This document shows, piece by piece, positions 11,510 to 22,861 of a stretch of DNA of 64,000 nucleotides. Numbering within the stretch: position 1 is the stretch's first letter; every line of letters starts with the position of its first letter. The notes below the pieces were generated by a model that saw nothing but the letters and a program-made list of their open reading frames with translations, was not told the origin of the DNA and ran no database searches. Origin of the DNA: Isoetes taiwanensis. Lineage: Eukaryota; Streptophyta; Lycopodiopsida; Isoetales; Isoetaceae. The stretch is taken from the NCBI GenBank assembly GCA_021234155.1, contig JAJEKV010000528.1:94373-158372 (forward strand). Reading direction: 5' to 3'. A program made the translations under genes and the position numbers.

Positions 11510-14130
11510 GGAGCATGTGAGATGAGTAAAATGGAGCCGGGGAAGTCCAAAGGAGGCCATTGCCCTAGGCTCCAATGGAGGAGGATGGGTTGCCTTTTGT
11601 TGCACCCTTGCAAACAGATGGTATTTCTGAGAGGCATAATAACCATGCAGGTTGATCCATTTGATAGTGTGAATGATGAGAGGGGAGATGAACATCTTGG
11701 AGTTGGCATTGTGAAGCTTCTTATCGAAGTTGATACTATCATGTCCCGTGGAAGCTCTAGTGATTGCATTTGTGCTCGAATTGCCGGAGTCCCAAGCTCG
11801 ATTGAGATGGCCAATTAGATTTATTACACACAAGAATGGTGATACTCTAGAATGCCCTCTTGAACTACACACCCCAAGGCCCACCCAAGGCCATGTGGAA
11901 GATTTGGTGGTCGATGAGCATCCTTTGATCACAAGGAAGAGACGCTATGTCTTTCAAAAAGGCGACCAAAAAAGGTGCCCAAGAGGCCTAGAAGTGACAA
12001 ATATTTAGAAAGGATGGAAAGTATGGCACCAACCAAAGAAAAACCACGAGGCAATTAGGGACAAGAGTGTTGCAACCTAGATTGCCAAAGTGCATTACAA
12101 TGTGGATGACCTCGCATGAGATAAGGTCCCAATACATTGGACTGACTTCAAAAAAAGATAGGATTAATTTCATTTACTCCTTGTGTAGGAATTCCGGCTA
12201 TGATGAAACAGGGACGGCTGCTATATCAATTGAGGGGAATGAAGGTATGTATGAGAGCATTGAGATGGATTCTTGGGGTGAGCAAGTCTTCATTTTCTGA
12301 CATCTGGGAGCAGGTTAGAAAAGGGCACACTTTTGTTCCAACATGGTAATGCACTCACTTTGAAACCTAGAGCAAATACTCTAAAGGCCATTGCAGTCTT
12401 CGAGCTTTGTGAGATACATGTCTCAATCTATGCCCCACAAGTCGAAGGTGAACGAGCACGGTGTGCGCGAGTGGTGCAAAGAGTGTTGCCACAACACTAT
12501 ATCCCAAAAGGAGTGCCTTAAGGAGGTCAACTCCATCCTAGAAACCACCGGAGGAGGTAGGCCTCTTTCTCAATCACATTTCAGCAAGTTATGGAGCACT
12601 CACTTTCGGACGTGGAGTGTCCTACAACACATGCCATTCTCAAAGTGCAACACTTGCATTCAACTCAAGGATACACTTGCATCAAGCGCAATAGAGAAAG
12701 AAAGAATGGCAATTAGGGGAGCAATTTGCGAGGATCACCAAAGGGACCAAATATCATGTAGAGCAGGTTGTATTGGCGGTGGAGAACATTTTTCGAGATG
12801 CAAATGGGACAAATTTTTGTGTATAATTCATGATAAGATGGACCAACACAAGACTTTCTTGCCAAAGCTAGATCCTTTACCCAAGCATTGTCAAAAACGC
12901 TTTTCGGATGAAAGTAAGTCCGGCGGGTGTATTAACACATGGTCATGGAACTGGAACATATGGTCATTTTGTGCTTGATCTATGGAGAGATGATCCAAAC
13001 TTCCATGTGAGCTCTATTTTCAAGTGCTTGAGAACACTAGAGAAAGGATCGATAGAAGGGAGGAGGTATTCCCCTTGAGACCCATTTTTGAGGCTTTGAT
13101 GGATGATCAACGGCTTTGTTACCAAAGGCAGATAAAAAGCTCACATCCAAGGTGCCTAGTGAATCAAGGAGGACTTGGGATGATTTCCCCTTACTAGAGA
13201 AATCACCGCCGAGGAGCTATGTGTTCAGTTGGACAAGCTGTTGGAAAGAAAACAAGAATAGATGGATGTTTGGGGCAATGTCATACTTGGCAAAGAAGTG
13301 GGGAGTATTCAAAGTTGTGAAAGTGGGATTCATGATGGTTGGGCATACGATGATGATATTGATGGATTCTTTGGAACTTTCTCCACCAAGCTCAAAGAGA
13401 AAACGTGACCACTCTCCCCGAACTAATGGATGTGTTTGAGAGCTGCATTGACCCCAACCCAATGGCTTTTCTTGATGGATGAGGTTGCGATTGGAAATCA
13501 TTTGTAGAAGGATACTTGCTAGATGGCAAGGACCGGTTTGAGGACACACAAAGCCACTTCAATTCAAGTTTTGAGTTAGGGATGGCCATGTGGGAGGGAG
13601 CTAAGAGACGGGTTCTTGCGAGTCAAGATGGGAGGGTTCTCAAGGTGCAAACACGTCTAAGAATGCTCACTTGGGTCCCAAGTGGTTTTTAGGAAGTAAG
13701 GCCTCAAAGTCGAAAGTGGTTTGATCTTCCCCGAAAGTGGGATCCCTTTGAGGACATCAAGGAAGGATACTTTGTGCTAGTAAGGCCTGATGATGAGGGA
13801 TCGGCCCAATATGGTTAGGGGTGGCACTCTCTAATGTGACCACCACTATGCGATGGAGAGGAGTTGCGCCCGGATTCCAAATTCAATATTGGGAGCCCAT
13901 TGGGAGGCACAAGAAGGGCAACTTGAAGGGAGCAATACACCGATCGGGGGAGAAGAAGTGGAGGCCAAATTATGCTGACCCTCAAAAGGAGGGAATTGGT
14001 GGAGTGTGTGGTATGGTCATATCCAAGTTCTCACATTGCAAAAGACAAACACACAAGATCCCAAGAAAGGAGATGGACAAGGCCATGAGCAACCTCCATG
14101 CTATATCATTGTATGAGGGTGCATAATATT
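11510..14130 (+). pseudogene. DUF7869-like element protein (transposase-like fold), decayed
   Basis: Seen, in order: a Cys-rich block (near 12450-12520), then FSKCNTCIQLKDTL (about 12640-12680), IIHDKMDQHKTFLPKL (12823-12870), ENKNRWMF (13248-13271) preceded in another frame by QLD, VGFMMVGHT (13324-13350) followed in a shifted frame by DDIDGFFG, and a C-terminal part (about 13735-14126) with KEGYFVLVRPDDEG and WEPIGR. Known: proteins annotated DUF7869 show this order (IxDGMDQxKT..LP, D-N..ENKNR, VGHTxxDID), and I read the acidic residues as a possible RNase H-like catalytic set. The C-terminal part reads like a BAH- or Tudor-like reader (inference). At least five frame changes and several stops separate these motifs, so the copy is inactive. 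No terminal repeats were identified, so its ends are uncertain. It could also be a retired host gene of the same family. Confidence 0.55.
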
Positions 14131-14139
14131 GAGAAGTTT

Positions 14140-15170
14140 GAAAACTTTTCTCAACTAGTGGTTTGTAAAATTTATGAGGAAAACAAGTAACCCAATTCTA
14201 TGTGTGTCATGTGTAATTCTATTCAAGCAATCAATTCAGAAATTTCTTTTATGGTGTGTGAGTCCCATTTTCGGTCCGAGTCCCAAAATTCAAGATTTGT
14301 CCCACTTTAATTAAATACGACTTTTAGAAGTTATTTGTGAATGACTATTGTCCTAAACCGATAAGCGGTCTCCGCCCCCAATTTCCTCTGTCAAATTCTT
14401 GTGCATGAGCGACCTCTGTCCAAATTACCTCTGTCAAATTCTTGTCCGTGGGCGACCTGATCGCTAGAAGGGGCCTCGATTTGTCGATTTCAAGACACAG
14501 GTTTTCTTGCTTGCTATAAATTACAGAATCGAAGCCATTTTACTGGTGGTTCTGTCTTTTTGCAATTCTCGGCATCTTAACACGCCTCGGGTCGAACCAA
14601 AACCGTGGTCGGAAAGGCGAGAACACCGAATGAAGCTAAAATCATAGCCCAACCTGGAGGCATGATAGTAGGCACGGCCACATGACCTCCGTTTTTTTAG
14701 GTACCCCCTTCCCTTTTTTTCAAATTTAGGGGTGGAGGCCCCAATTAAAATGGAGGTCACATTTGCCCCTCTTTTTAGCCCCCCCTCCTTGTAATTTTCG
14801 TAAGATTTTGGAGGCCCTCTCCTTTTGTTGGAGGCCCCTCCTCTCCCGTATGGGGAAACGTGACATGGAGGGGTAAGGAAAACCCTCATGTGGTTACCCC
14901 TAAGTATTGTGATTTGAGCCGAGAAATGAAGTCTAAGGTCATGGCCTGTTCTTCCTAACCCGAAAGCATGCTGTCATAGCCTTGTTTCTGTTTTCGACCT
15001 AACTATTCGCCCTTTCTTGCCCTAAATTTACTCCTATCATAAATATCTAGTTTTCTATTTGGGGCTTATCTCCGGTATATCGACCAAGTTATAAGTTTTC
15101 CTCGATATAGGAACATGGTGTAGATAAACCGCCCGCGGCGTTATTGAACAAAAATTTTCGGCCATCAAAA
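14140..15170. other. No gene; small duplications and C-rich tracts
   Basis: CCTCTGTCAAATTCTTGT occurs twice (about 14385 and 14429). The tract 14690-14880 has several GGAGGCCCC-like phrases, reminiscent of the minisatellite at 17.0 kb. No coding similarity was recognised. Confidence 0.4.
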
Positions 15171-15194
15171 TGAGGGTTTGCACAGAGCCTGAGA

Positions 15195-15760
15195 AGGCAA
15201 TGAAAAGCAGGGCGCCGGAATAGAAGCAGGGCGCCGGAATGGGAGCAAGGCAGACTTTTTCTTGGCAGGGCTCGAAATGCAAGCAGAGCGGAGTTTTTCT
15301 TCGCTGGAATGGAAGCAGGGCGCCGAAATGGAAGCAGGGTATTGTTTTTCGTGGCAGGAGGTGGCTATGGCGGTTTAGGCGAAGCTAGAGCAGAGTTTTC
15401 TTCTTTCTGTTTAGGCGAAGCTAGAGCAGAGTTTTCTAATCCGGAAGATTTTCCCCTTTCTGTTGGCTGCCCCGTTGCTTGCTAATGTTCGTCTCTTTTG
15501 CTTCTTTTTTCCCTTCTTTATGTTTCTGCTCATTAGATCTCTCAGAAACGGCAGTGAGATTTGCTTAGCAACAGACTTGATTATCTCAAAACCCATTTTT
15601 TCTTAAGCCCTGATTCAAAATCTTTGAAAACAGGGTGCAGGGTCTAGAAATCTTTGAAAGCAGGGTGCAGCAGAGTCTCTGAAACGGGCTTGTAATCTGC
15701 AGAAATCTCTGAAACGGGCTTGTAATCTCTGAAACGGGCTTGTAATCCCTAGGGTGTTAT
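15195..15760. repeat. Cluster of short tandem duplications
   Basis: Three neighbouring sets are visible: AGCAGGGCGCCGGAAT-type units repeated 3-4 times (about 15200-15340); TTAGGCGAAGCTAGAGCAGA present twice (about 15377 and 15412); and CTGAAACGGGCTTGTAATC present three times (about 15678-15748). They may be the degenerate interior of one repetitive element. Confidence 0.6.
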
Positions 15761-16740
15761 GGCATTGTCCAATCGAATTATCCTAGGTCGTTATAGAAGA
15801 TCTCCGTAATTTTTCAAAGAGGCATGTTATTGTTGGTAACGGTGTCAAACCAACGGTTCAGATTAAATCTAAACTTTGTGGAAACACGAGAACCCGTAGG
15901 CGTTAAGATTTGAGTTTCATTTTTCCTCCAAGTTGTAGCTAGTTGCCGGACAAGGCCGTTAAAGTTTTGAGTGGTGTGGTATATTGCTAGTGGCATAGAT
16001 TCTTAAGACCAATTGCAGCTCTACGCAACCAAGATTGTGTTTAGTCCAGTTGAGAAAGAGCTAGTTTCCTTTTTTAATTTTTAACATAAATTGAACTCTT
16101 ATTTTGGTATTTTAAGTTGATTTTTTATGAACCAAGGAACTCTATAAATGTTTGTTAAAGGCCTTGCTACAAGATGGAAGGGTTATATTTGATGCACGTG
16201 CCTGTGTATGGTTATGGTTATTATTTGACGTTTGTCAGAGGTTTTAAATATCTTAACTATACTGGATATTGGTTCATGGCCTTGTTTTCGGGCTCCAATT
16301 CTTGAAGATTGTTAAGTTGCTAACATTGGTTTTGTCACAGACTTTTAAGTGATGTTGGTATGTTTGGCTTATATCCATTTCTTTCTCAGTCTTGTCCTTT
16401 CATTTATACCATTTTTTGCTTAGTTTCCACTCAAAGTCCATTTGTCTCTATGCCTCCATGTACACAATCTGCTACACACTCTGTTATACTGCTCTTGTGT
16501 GCATGCACCTTTAAAGTGGAGCCTATGTTTCCTTTTCAAGGTGGGTTTTTGGTTGAGTGCCAAGCCTCTTAAAATAAACTTTATTATTATATTGAGATAC
16601 ATTCTTTGTTCCCCTAATCCTTCTCTTTTATTAACCTTTGCCTACTATATATTCATGTTGCGTAGAAGATTTTTTTCTTATTGAGTTTTGGAACTGGAAA
16701 TTTGTGCGGCTTTTAAGATTACATTGCTTTTTCTGCCTCT
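15761..16740. other. No recognisable gene
   Basis: AT-rich, with scattered short open stretches. No family resemblance, RNA gene or repeat structure was seen. Confidence 0.4.
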
Positions 16741-16748
16741 ATTTCAAA

Positions 16749-17597
16749 CATTCTTGTCCATGTCTATCCAGTAGTATTTCTAGAAATGTCGTTTTCCTTC
16801 GTTTCCTTAGAATAGAAGGAAAACAAGGTTCTAGAAATACTGAGGTAGTTAGCATTTTAGTTATTTTGTCATTTTCCTCTAGCTCCTATTTAGTTTCTTT
16901 TAGTCTCCTTCTATCAGCTCTCGTTGCATCTCTCTTTCTCCTTCCTAGTGTTGGGCCCCACCCCCTCATTTTTTTTCCAATTGTGAACCTTAATTGTGTA
17001 AGCTAACATTTTGTTGGAGGCCTAGTGCACCGGGTTGAGGCCCTCGCGTGCTTTGGATGGAGGCCTTTGTGCCCTGGTTGAGGCCCTTTGTGCCTAGTGG
17101 AGGCCCTTGTGCTGGTTGGAAGCCTTGGTGGGCCGGGTTAGCCCTTTGGTGGTCGGTTGGAGGCTCGATGCCTGGATGGCCTTGGTGGCTTTTGGTCATT
17201 TTCTTTTGTGTATGCAGGGAAGCGGTTGGTAAAGCGCATTTTGGAACTTGAGCGAGGTGTTTGGATTCTAGGCTCAAGGCGAAGTTCAATAGGGAAGGCA
17301 AGTCGAACATGAGTTTAATTTCAACTTCTTTGTTGTAATGTTTATTTCACCCGACAAATTTGGTGACATGAGCGCATACAAATTATATTACAGGTTTATG
17401 ACCCTAGCATAGGTTAGTGATCCCATTATTGTCGGGGTTTTTCCTAAAACCGAAAGGGCAAGGTTTTTTAATCCCTACCATAATGGTTTCACTATCCGGA
17501 TCTCAATATGTACTTGGACTGAGTTTGGTTATGAAAGGAGATGCCATGAGCATTCAGCATTCTTGTCCATGTCTATCCGTAGTATTTCTAGAAGTGA
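16749..17597. repeat. 40-bp direct repeat pair, about 809 bp apart
   Basis: Positions 16749-16788 and 17558-17597 are near-identical (CATTCTTGTCCATGTCTATC followed by GTAGTATTTCTAGAA). Part of the phrase also occurs inverted at about 16830-16844 (TTCTAGAAATACT). The pair may mark a small insertion or a duplicated footprint; no LTR-like termini were seen. Confidence 0.55.
17010..17190. repeat. Degenerate G-rich minisatellite, GGAGGCC-containing
   Basis: About eight units of 18-23 bp, each a variant of 'GTTGAGGCCCTTTGTGCCTG' (for example TGGAGGCCTTTGTGCCCTGG). The minus-strand reading is a Gly/Pro/Gln-rich low-complexity peptide, which I treat as an artefact of the repeat. Confidence 0.65.
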
Positions 17598-17869
17598 TAA
17601 AAGTCCCTCTCCTCCCGAAGATAAGTCCGATGAATTGCAGAACTTCAACTATTTACCAAAACTTAGTATCTCATTTAGTGGCTATACTTTTGGTATTAAC
17701 ATTTCAATGACTTGTTAGCTATTTATTAAGTTTAATGCGATCGCTTCTTCTAGTTATATTGGTTAGATGTAACTTTTATTAGTTGAAGAAAAAAGAAGCA
17801 TTATTCTACTTCAACTCACATTAGAATATTGGCAAAAAATGCATATATACATAGAATGACAAAGAAATT

Positions 17870-18585
17870 GTAAATCTGTCACCCAAGAGAAATAAATCAA
17901 GCCACGACAATATAGACATAAAACTATTACAAAATTGACGCAACAATTTTCTTAATTATGTAAATAGTTGTTACAACCTTGATATAGATGTAACGTAAAT
18001 AATTAGTTTACATGTCACAAACGTACATGTGTATGGCCATTATTTTGTTACAAAGTGGTCATAAAATTAACACAATGAAGCATAGAAATGTATTATAGTA
18101 GTGTCACAATTGTCACTAAGTTGTCATATACATTATGATTATTTTGTTGCAAAAAGATCATCAAACTTACACAACATTGTAACAAACTAGCATGCAACTG
18201 TATTAAAAAGGTGTCACAAAAGGTGTCACAATTGTGACACAGAGTTGTCTATTTATGGACGACGTATACGGCATGGAAATGCACCAAATTCAAATTATAG
18301 TCGACGCTAATGTGATGTAATGCAAGATGCAATTATACAATAATTTTGACATAAACTTGGTTCAAACACGATGTAAAATAGCCACTAATATTGTCCCTAC
18401 GTCATGCTTGCATCATGGCGGCATGGCGTAATAAATGACACAATAAGTGGCGTTAGGTGTGACATTAAACCACGACATTTATAAGCGACAACTTTTTGTC
18501 AATTTGTGGGTCTTGAAAAAGACATTTAAGCGTCGAGTTTTTTTGACGCTATACTTGACGATAAAACAACCTATCTGTTGTAGTG
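17870..18585 (-). mobile_element. CACTA (En/Spm)-like non-autonomous element, one end
   Basis: Read on the minus strand, 18585 begins CACTACAACAGATAGG, a typical CACTA-type start. It is followed inward by short repeated motifs resembling TGTCGCTT, AATGTCG and TGTCACA, as in the subterminal transposase-binding regions of this superfamily. An exact 18-bp palindrome, GTGTCACAATTGTGACAC, lies at 18223-18240, with partial copies at 18102-18125. No coding domain is seen. The other terminus was not found, so the left boundary is approximate and the copy may be truncated. Confidence 0.5.
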
Positions 18586-18589
18586 GGTC

Positions 18590-19440
18590 CACCCTCGAGT
18601 CTTTATGAGATGGCGAGGAGCAGGGATAACTAGAGTAGAACATTTGTAGGAAAATGACCATTGGATTTCTTGGACTTGGTTCAAAGCCCTAGTGCAAGTG
18701 TGGGGGAAGGAGATAGGATGCTCTCTAGAATTGTAGGAGAAGTAAAAAGGTGGCAATGCGGGATGAGAGGGTCTACAAAAAATTTATTGTTTATTGATCT
18801 TGCCATCCCCATTAACGGTTGCTAACAAGTTGGGACGAAATTGGGAGGAGACCAAGATGCTACTGACCAATTCTTGGACTTCCTTATGCTCTAGGAAGAT
18901 TCAATTCTTTCATTGGGCTTGCTTTCAAGAAGGGATATGTAATATGACATGGCTGTTGAATATGGGAATCGTGCAACATGATAATCGTCCATCAGAGTGT
19001 GGAACAAGGGCAAAAGAGAAGAAAACAAAAGGGATGATTCTGGAATTGGATCGGACAGAGCAAAAACATTTATAGCATAGCTTGTGCTAGACAGAGGATC
19101 AAATGTACAATACACAACATACATGCAGCATTATTATATAACCAAAGCTTTAAATTGAACATTCCCTTTTTAACATTACATTATTAAATGAAGTTTTCCC
19201 TTAGGATGTTACAACAAAAAAGCCATTTTAGAACTAATGCTTCAACAAACCCGAATGGCAACTCATGCAACAAAAGAAGTTTAAAACCAACAGGAGAAAA
19301 TTTCATAATATTAAACAATACTACTTAAATCAACAAAGAGAAAATTTCATAAAAGAAAAAATATTAAAGCATACTTACTTAAATGCATGGAGCTAGACTC
19401 GTGCGATACTACCTAAATGCATGGATCTAGACTCATGTGC
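18590..19440. other. No recognisable gene
   Basis: AT-rich flank between the CACTA-like end and the GAAACCTCCCC cluster. An open stretch at 18794-19075 (+) resembles no family I know. Confidence 0.35.
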
Positions 19441-19460
19441 ATGCGCACCACAATGGCGGT

Positions 19461-19860
19461 TGTGAATGTTGAAAAAGACATGCCTCTACTTTATTTTTTT
19501 ATTATATAGAAACCTCCCCAACTTTTCACAGAAACCTCCCCAATGTTCAACTGCAATGGGATATATGATTTTGGTGTTTGTGAATGTTGAAAAAGACATG
19601 CCTCTACTTTACTTCTTTTATTATATAGAAACCTCCCCAACTTTTCTCAGAAACCTCCCCAATGTTCACTGCAGGATATTTAAGACTTCAAACCGCACTC
19701 TCCGCTCTCAATTTTGATCCTCTACCCTAAGTCATTGACCATGTTCTCTAAAACCTGAGGTTTCCATAAAAATAATGACTTGAGAAACCTCCCCATGTTC
19801 TCTAAAACCTGAGGTTTCCATAAAAATTTGGGGAGGTTTTAAGATTTGGGAAAATGGGGG
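19461..19860. repeat. 118-bp tandem duplication and GAAACCTCCCC cluster
   Basis: GTGAATGTTGAAAAAGACAT begins at 19462 and again at 19580, giving a period of 118 bp with about 95 percent identity over the unit. The motif GAAACCTCCCCA occurs several times on the plus strand (about 19510-19655, again near 19783) and inverted as TGGGGAGGTTT near 19827 and 19857. A second phrase, CATGTTCTCTAAAACCTGAGG, is duplicated at about 19740 and 19795. The cluster ends about 260 bp upstream of the receptor-kinase copy. Confidence 0.75.
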
Positions 19861-20125
19861 AGGTTTCCAAGAAAGTTGGAAGGTTTCTATTGAAAATTTG
19901 AAGGATTCCAAAGGAGAATTGGGCCCGCACCATTATTTACTCTTTAAAAATATTTTATAAAACATTTGGCCGTCTTAATGACTAAAGAAGACATAAAATC
20001 TAACAATTCAAAATGATGATTATCACACACAAAGCCGTAGCAAACCAGCATGTTCTACATCAAATCTCCCAAGTCGGGTGTTTTTCACCAAACAAATTAT
20101 ATTTTTTGACCGGTTGTTTCTAACC

Positions 20126-22485
20126 ATGTCAATCCTTTGGATTTTGGCCTTCTTAGTCTCAAGATTTCAGCCCAATTCAGCGGATACTTATTTGATAGCA
20201 TGTGGAAGAGATAACAATTATACTGATGCTGCAAATGGACGTGAATGGATGGGCGAGTGTTACTTCCTATTCAAAATCTGGCTTTTGGTAATACAATTCA
20301 GAGAAGTAGCCAATTTAGCGGAGACCTGCTCTATTCTGCTCGCTTTTTCGATTCTAATTCGGCATACGAATTTCCAGTCTCTTCAGGCCGCCATTGGGTG
20401 CGTCTTTATTTCTATCCCTTCAATTTCTCATCTTTCAACACCAACAATGCCATTTTTTCTGTTACTGCCAATAATTATGTCCTCATCAGCAATCTAAGTA
20501 TAGCCAACGAAGTTAATAGATTACAAGGTGGCTATCTGTTTAAGGAATATAATCTCAACGTGCGTTCGTCATCTCTTCAAATCAAATTCTACCCCAGTAA
20601 CGCATCTACTTATGCATTTATCAATGCCATAGAAGTAATATCTGTGCAAGACAACTATGTGGACGATGCTACACTTGTGAATGCAGGGACGCAGACCAAA
20701 TTGGGGATGTCTTATACAGCAATGGAGACAATGTACAGGCTGAATGTGGGAGGCGCCTATATTGGCCCAACAAATGATTCATATCTCTCAAGGACTTGGT
20801 CCAGCAATGATGAACAGTATCTAAATGGTGCAGTACGAGGCCAAAAAAATACTGTATCACCTACACTCTGTAAGGCACACTCTGACATTGATTCAAATTA
20901 TACGTACTATGTGCGCCTGCTGTTTTGTGAGCTTGAAACTAGTGTCTCAACTGCAAGGACTTTTGATGTTTATCTCAATGACATGACTGCATTTCTGGGC
21001 ATGGATATTGTTACACTTTCTGGAGATATTAATACTGCACTTTACAAGGATTTTGCTGTGAAAGTACTAGACAAAGTATCTACTTTGAAGCTTCAGTTGT
21101 CCCCAACATCCTCTCAACTCAATAGCTTTATACTAAATGGGCTTGAGATTATGAAGATGAATAATAGTGCAGGAAGTTTAGCAGGTATCCATAAGCCTGC
21201 TGGTTTTGTGCCCACCTCAATACTCCTAGTGCTAGAAAGACCAAGGTTGCTGTGGGAATTATTGTTGGGGGTGTTGTAGGAGGCATTATTGCCATAGCCC
21301 TAGTAGTATCCCTCATTTTCTTCTTGCTCAAGCCAAAAGCAAAAATTATAACAAAACCTGCATCTAGGAGACCACCTCCTACATCCCAACCTAGCATATT
21401 TTCAACATCCCAAACTAGCATATTTTCCAGTGAAACTTCAAGTCAAGGAGGTAGATATTTCTCTCTCTCACAGATTGTGGCTGCTACAAATAATTTTGAC
21501 AACAATTTGGTGCTTGGAATTGGGGGGTTTGGAAAGGTGTACCAAGCAGAGCTGTATGATGGAACTAAGTTTGCTGCAAAAAGGGCAAGTGCGAGTTCAA
21601 CGCAAGGGTATGCAGAGTTCCAGACCAAGATTGATATGTTATCTAAACTAAGGCATCGCCATTTGGTTTCTTTAATAGGCTACTGTGATGAGGGAGGAGA
21701 AATGGTATTAGTCTATGAGTTGATGACCAAGGGAACATTGAGGTCTCATCTGTATGGTCCAGGTAAACTTCCTCTATCATGGAAACAAAGGCTAGAAATT
21801 TGCATTGGAGCTGCAAATGGGCTTCATTACCTGCACACTGGATCAGTTCAGGGATCATTCATCATTGATATCAAGACTACAAACATTCTTTTGGATGAAA
21901 ATTTTGTGGCCAAAGTATCTGACATTGGACTTTGCAAGACAGGTCCTTCTTTGGACTGCACTCATGTCAGCACTCTAGTGAAAGGTAGCTTTGGCTATGT
22001 GGATCCAGAATATTGTAGAACACAACAATTGGCAGAAAAGTCTGATGTATACTCTTTTGGAGTTGTGCTGTTGGAGGTGGTATCGCTTGAGGCCAGCCAT
22101 GGATCCCTCCCGTCCAGCGGATCAGGTCAATATTGCAGAGTGGGCAATACAGTGCCACAAGTTTGGCTTGTTGGAAGACATAATTGATCCAGATTTGAAG
22201 GGCCAATATAATGTAGAGTCCATGCACAAGTTTGTAAAGGTAGCTGCAAAATGTTTGGAAGAGAATGGAATCGATAGGCCCCCCATGGGTGATGTTCTTT
22301 GGAACTTGGAATCTGTATTGGAGTTGCAAAAGAAGTTTGCTATGCCTGTAGAAGACAAAACGCGATCTGAAGAGACTCCACTGCTTTTCTTTTCAAGTGA
22401 AGAGGCTTATAGTAATAAGGTTGGAAGTGAGACCAATAGTGCCAGTGCATTATTCTCCCAGTCTGTCAACACTGAAGGAAGGTAG
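20126..22485 (+). pseudogene. CrRLK1L-family receptor-like kinase (malectin-like), broken copy
   Basis: Known: CrRLK1L kinases (THESEUS/FERONIA type) are plasma-membrane sensors of cell-wall state and RALF peptides, usually intronless and about 800-850 residues. Seen: a signal peptide from Met 20126 (MSILWILAFLVS), two malectin-like halves (about 20190-21130, with GRHWVRLYFYPF and YYVRLLFCELE), a Gly/Ile/Val-rich membrane segment (about 21243-21335), then a kinase domain (about 21450-22340) with GIGGFGKVY, FAAKR, DIKTTNILLDENFVAKVSD, GSFGYVDPEY and KSDVYSFGVVLLEV. Breaks: single-base-type frameshifts near 20260, near 21215 and near 22085-22105. Active-site losses: the HRD motif reads I-I-D (21861-21869) and DFG reads D-I-G (21921-21929); the ATP-site Lys and the catalytic Asp remain. 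The copy length fits the family. The frameshifts make it a pseudogene in this assembly; if they were sequencing errors it would be a pseudokinase. The start is the Met directly before the hydrophobic stretch. Confidence 0.92.
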
Positions 22486-22739
22486 TACTGCCTAGATAAG
22501 CGTAGAAGAGCTGCATAGTTCATGAAATACTAGGCACCATACCACATATAAAAATAAAATATTACAGAGGCATCATACCACTGCAGACACCTGAAAAGAG
22601 AGCTTGAGTCGCCATAGCCGTCGCTCCAAAACGCCCCCCTGACCGACGTTCCTCGTGGTCGCAATCCTTTAGTTACGATGTTTCTGAATAGGTCGACCGT
22701 GTACGTTTGAAGAAGTCTCTATTGATCATTCTATTCTTT

Positions 22740-22860
22740 TATAATTCTTTCACACTAATAGAACGTGTGCGGCGTTTTTGGGAAATAATGTCTGGCGTGT
22801 TTTTTTTTTGAAATTCCCAAAATAACGCCCACACGCGTTGATAAATAGCAAAAGATTAGA
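22740..22860. repeat. Fold-back (MITE-like) inverted repeat
   Basis: The arm at 22762-22784 (AACGTGTGCGGCG followed by TTTTTGGGAAA) pairs with 22812-22839 (ATTCCCAAAATAACGCC followed by CACACGCGTT). Similarity continues outward more weakly (TTCTATTCTTTT against the complement of AAAAGATTAGA). The spacer is only about 27 bp. It resembles a small fold-back element; no target duplication was identified. Confidence 0.55.
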
Positions 22861-22861
22861 C

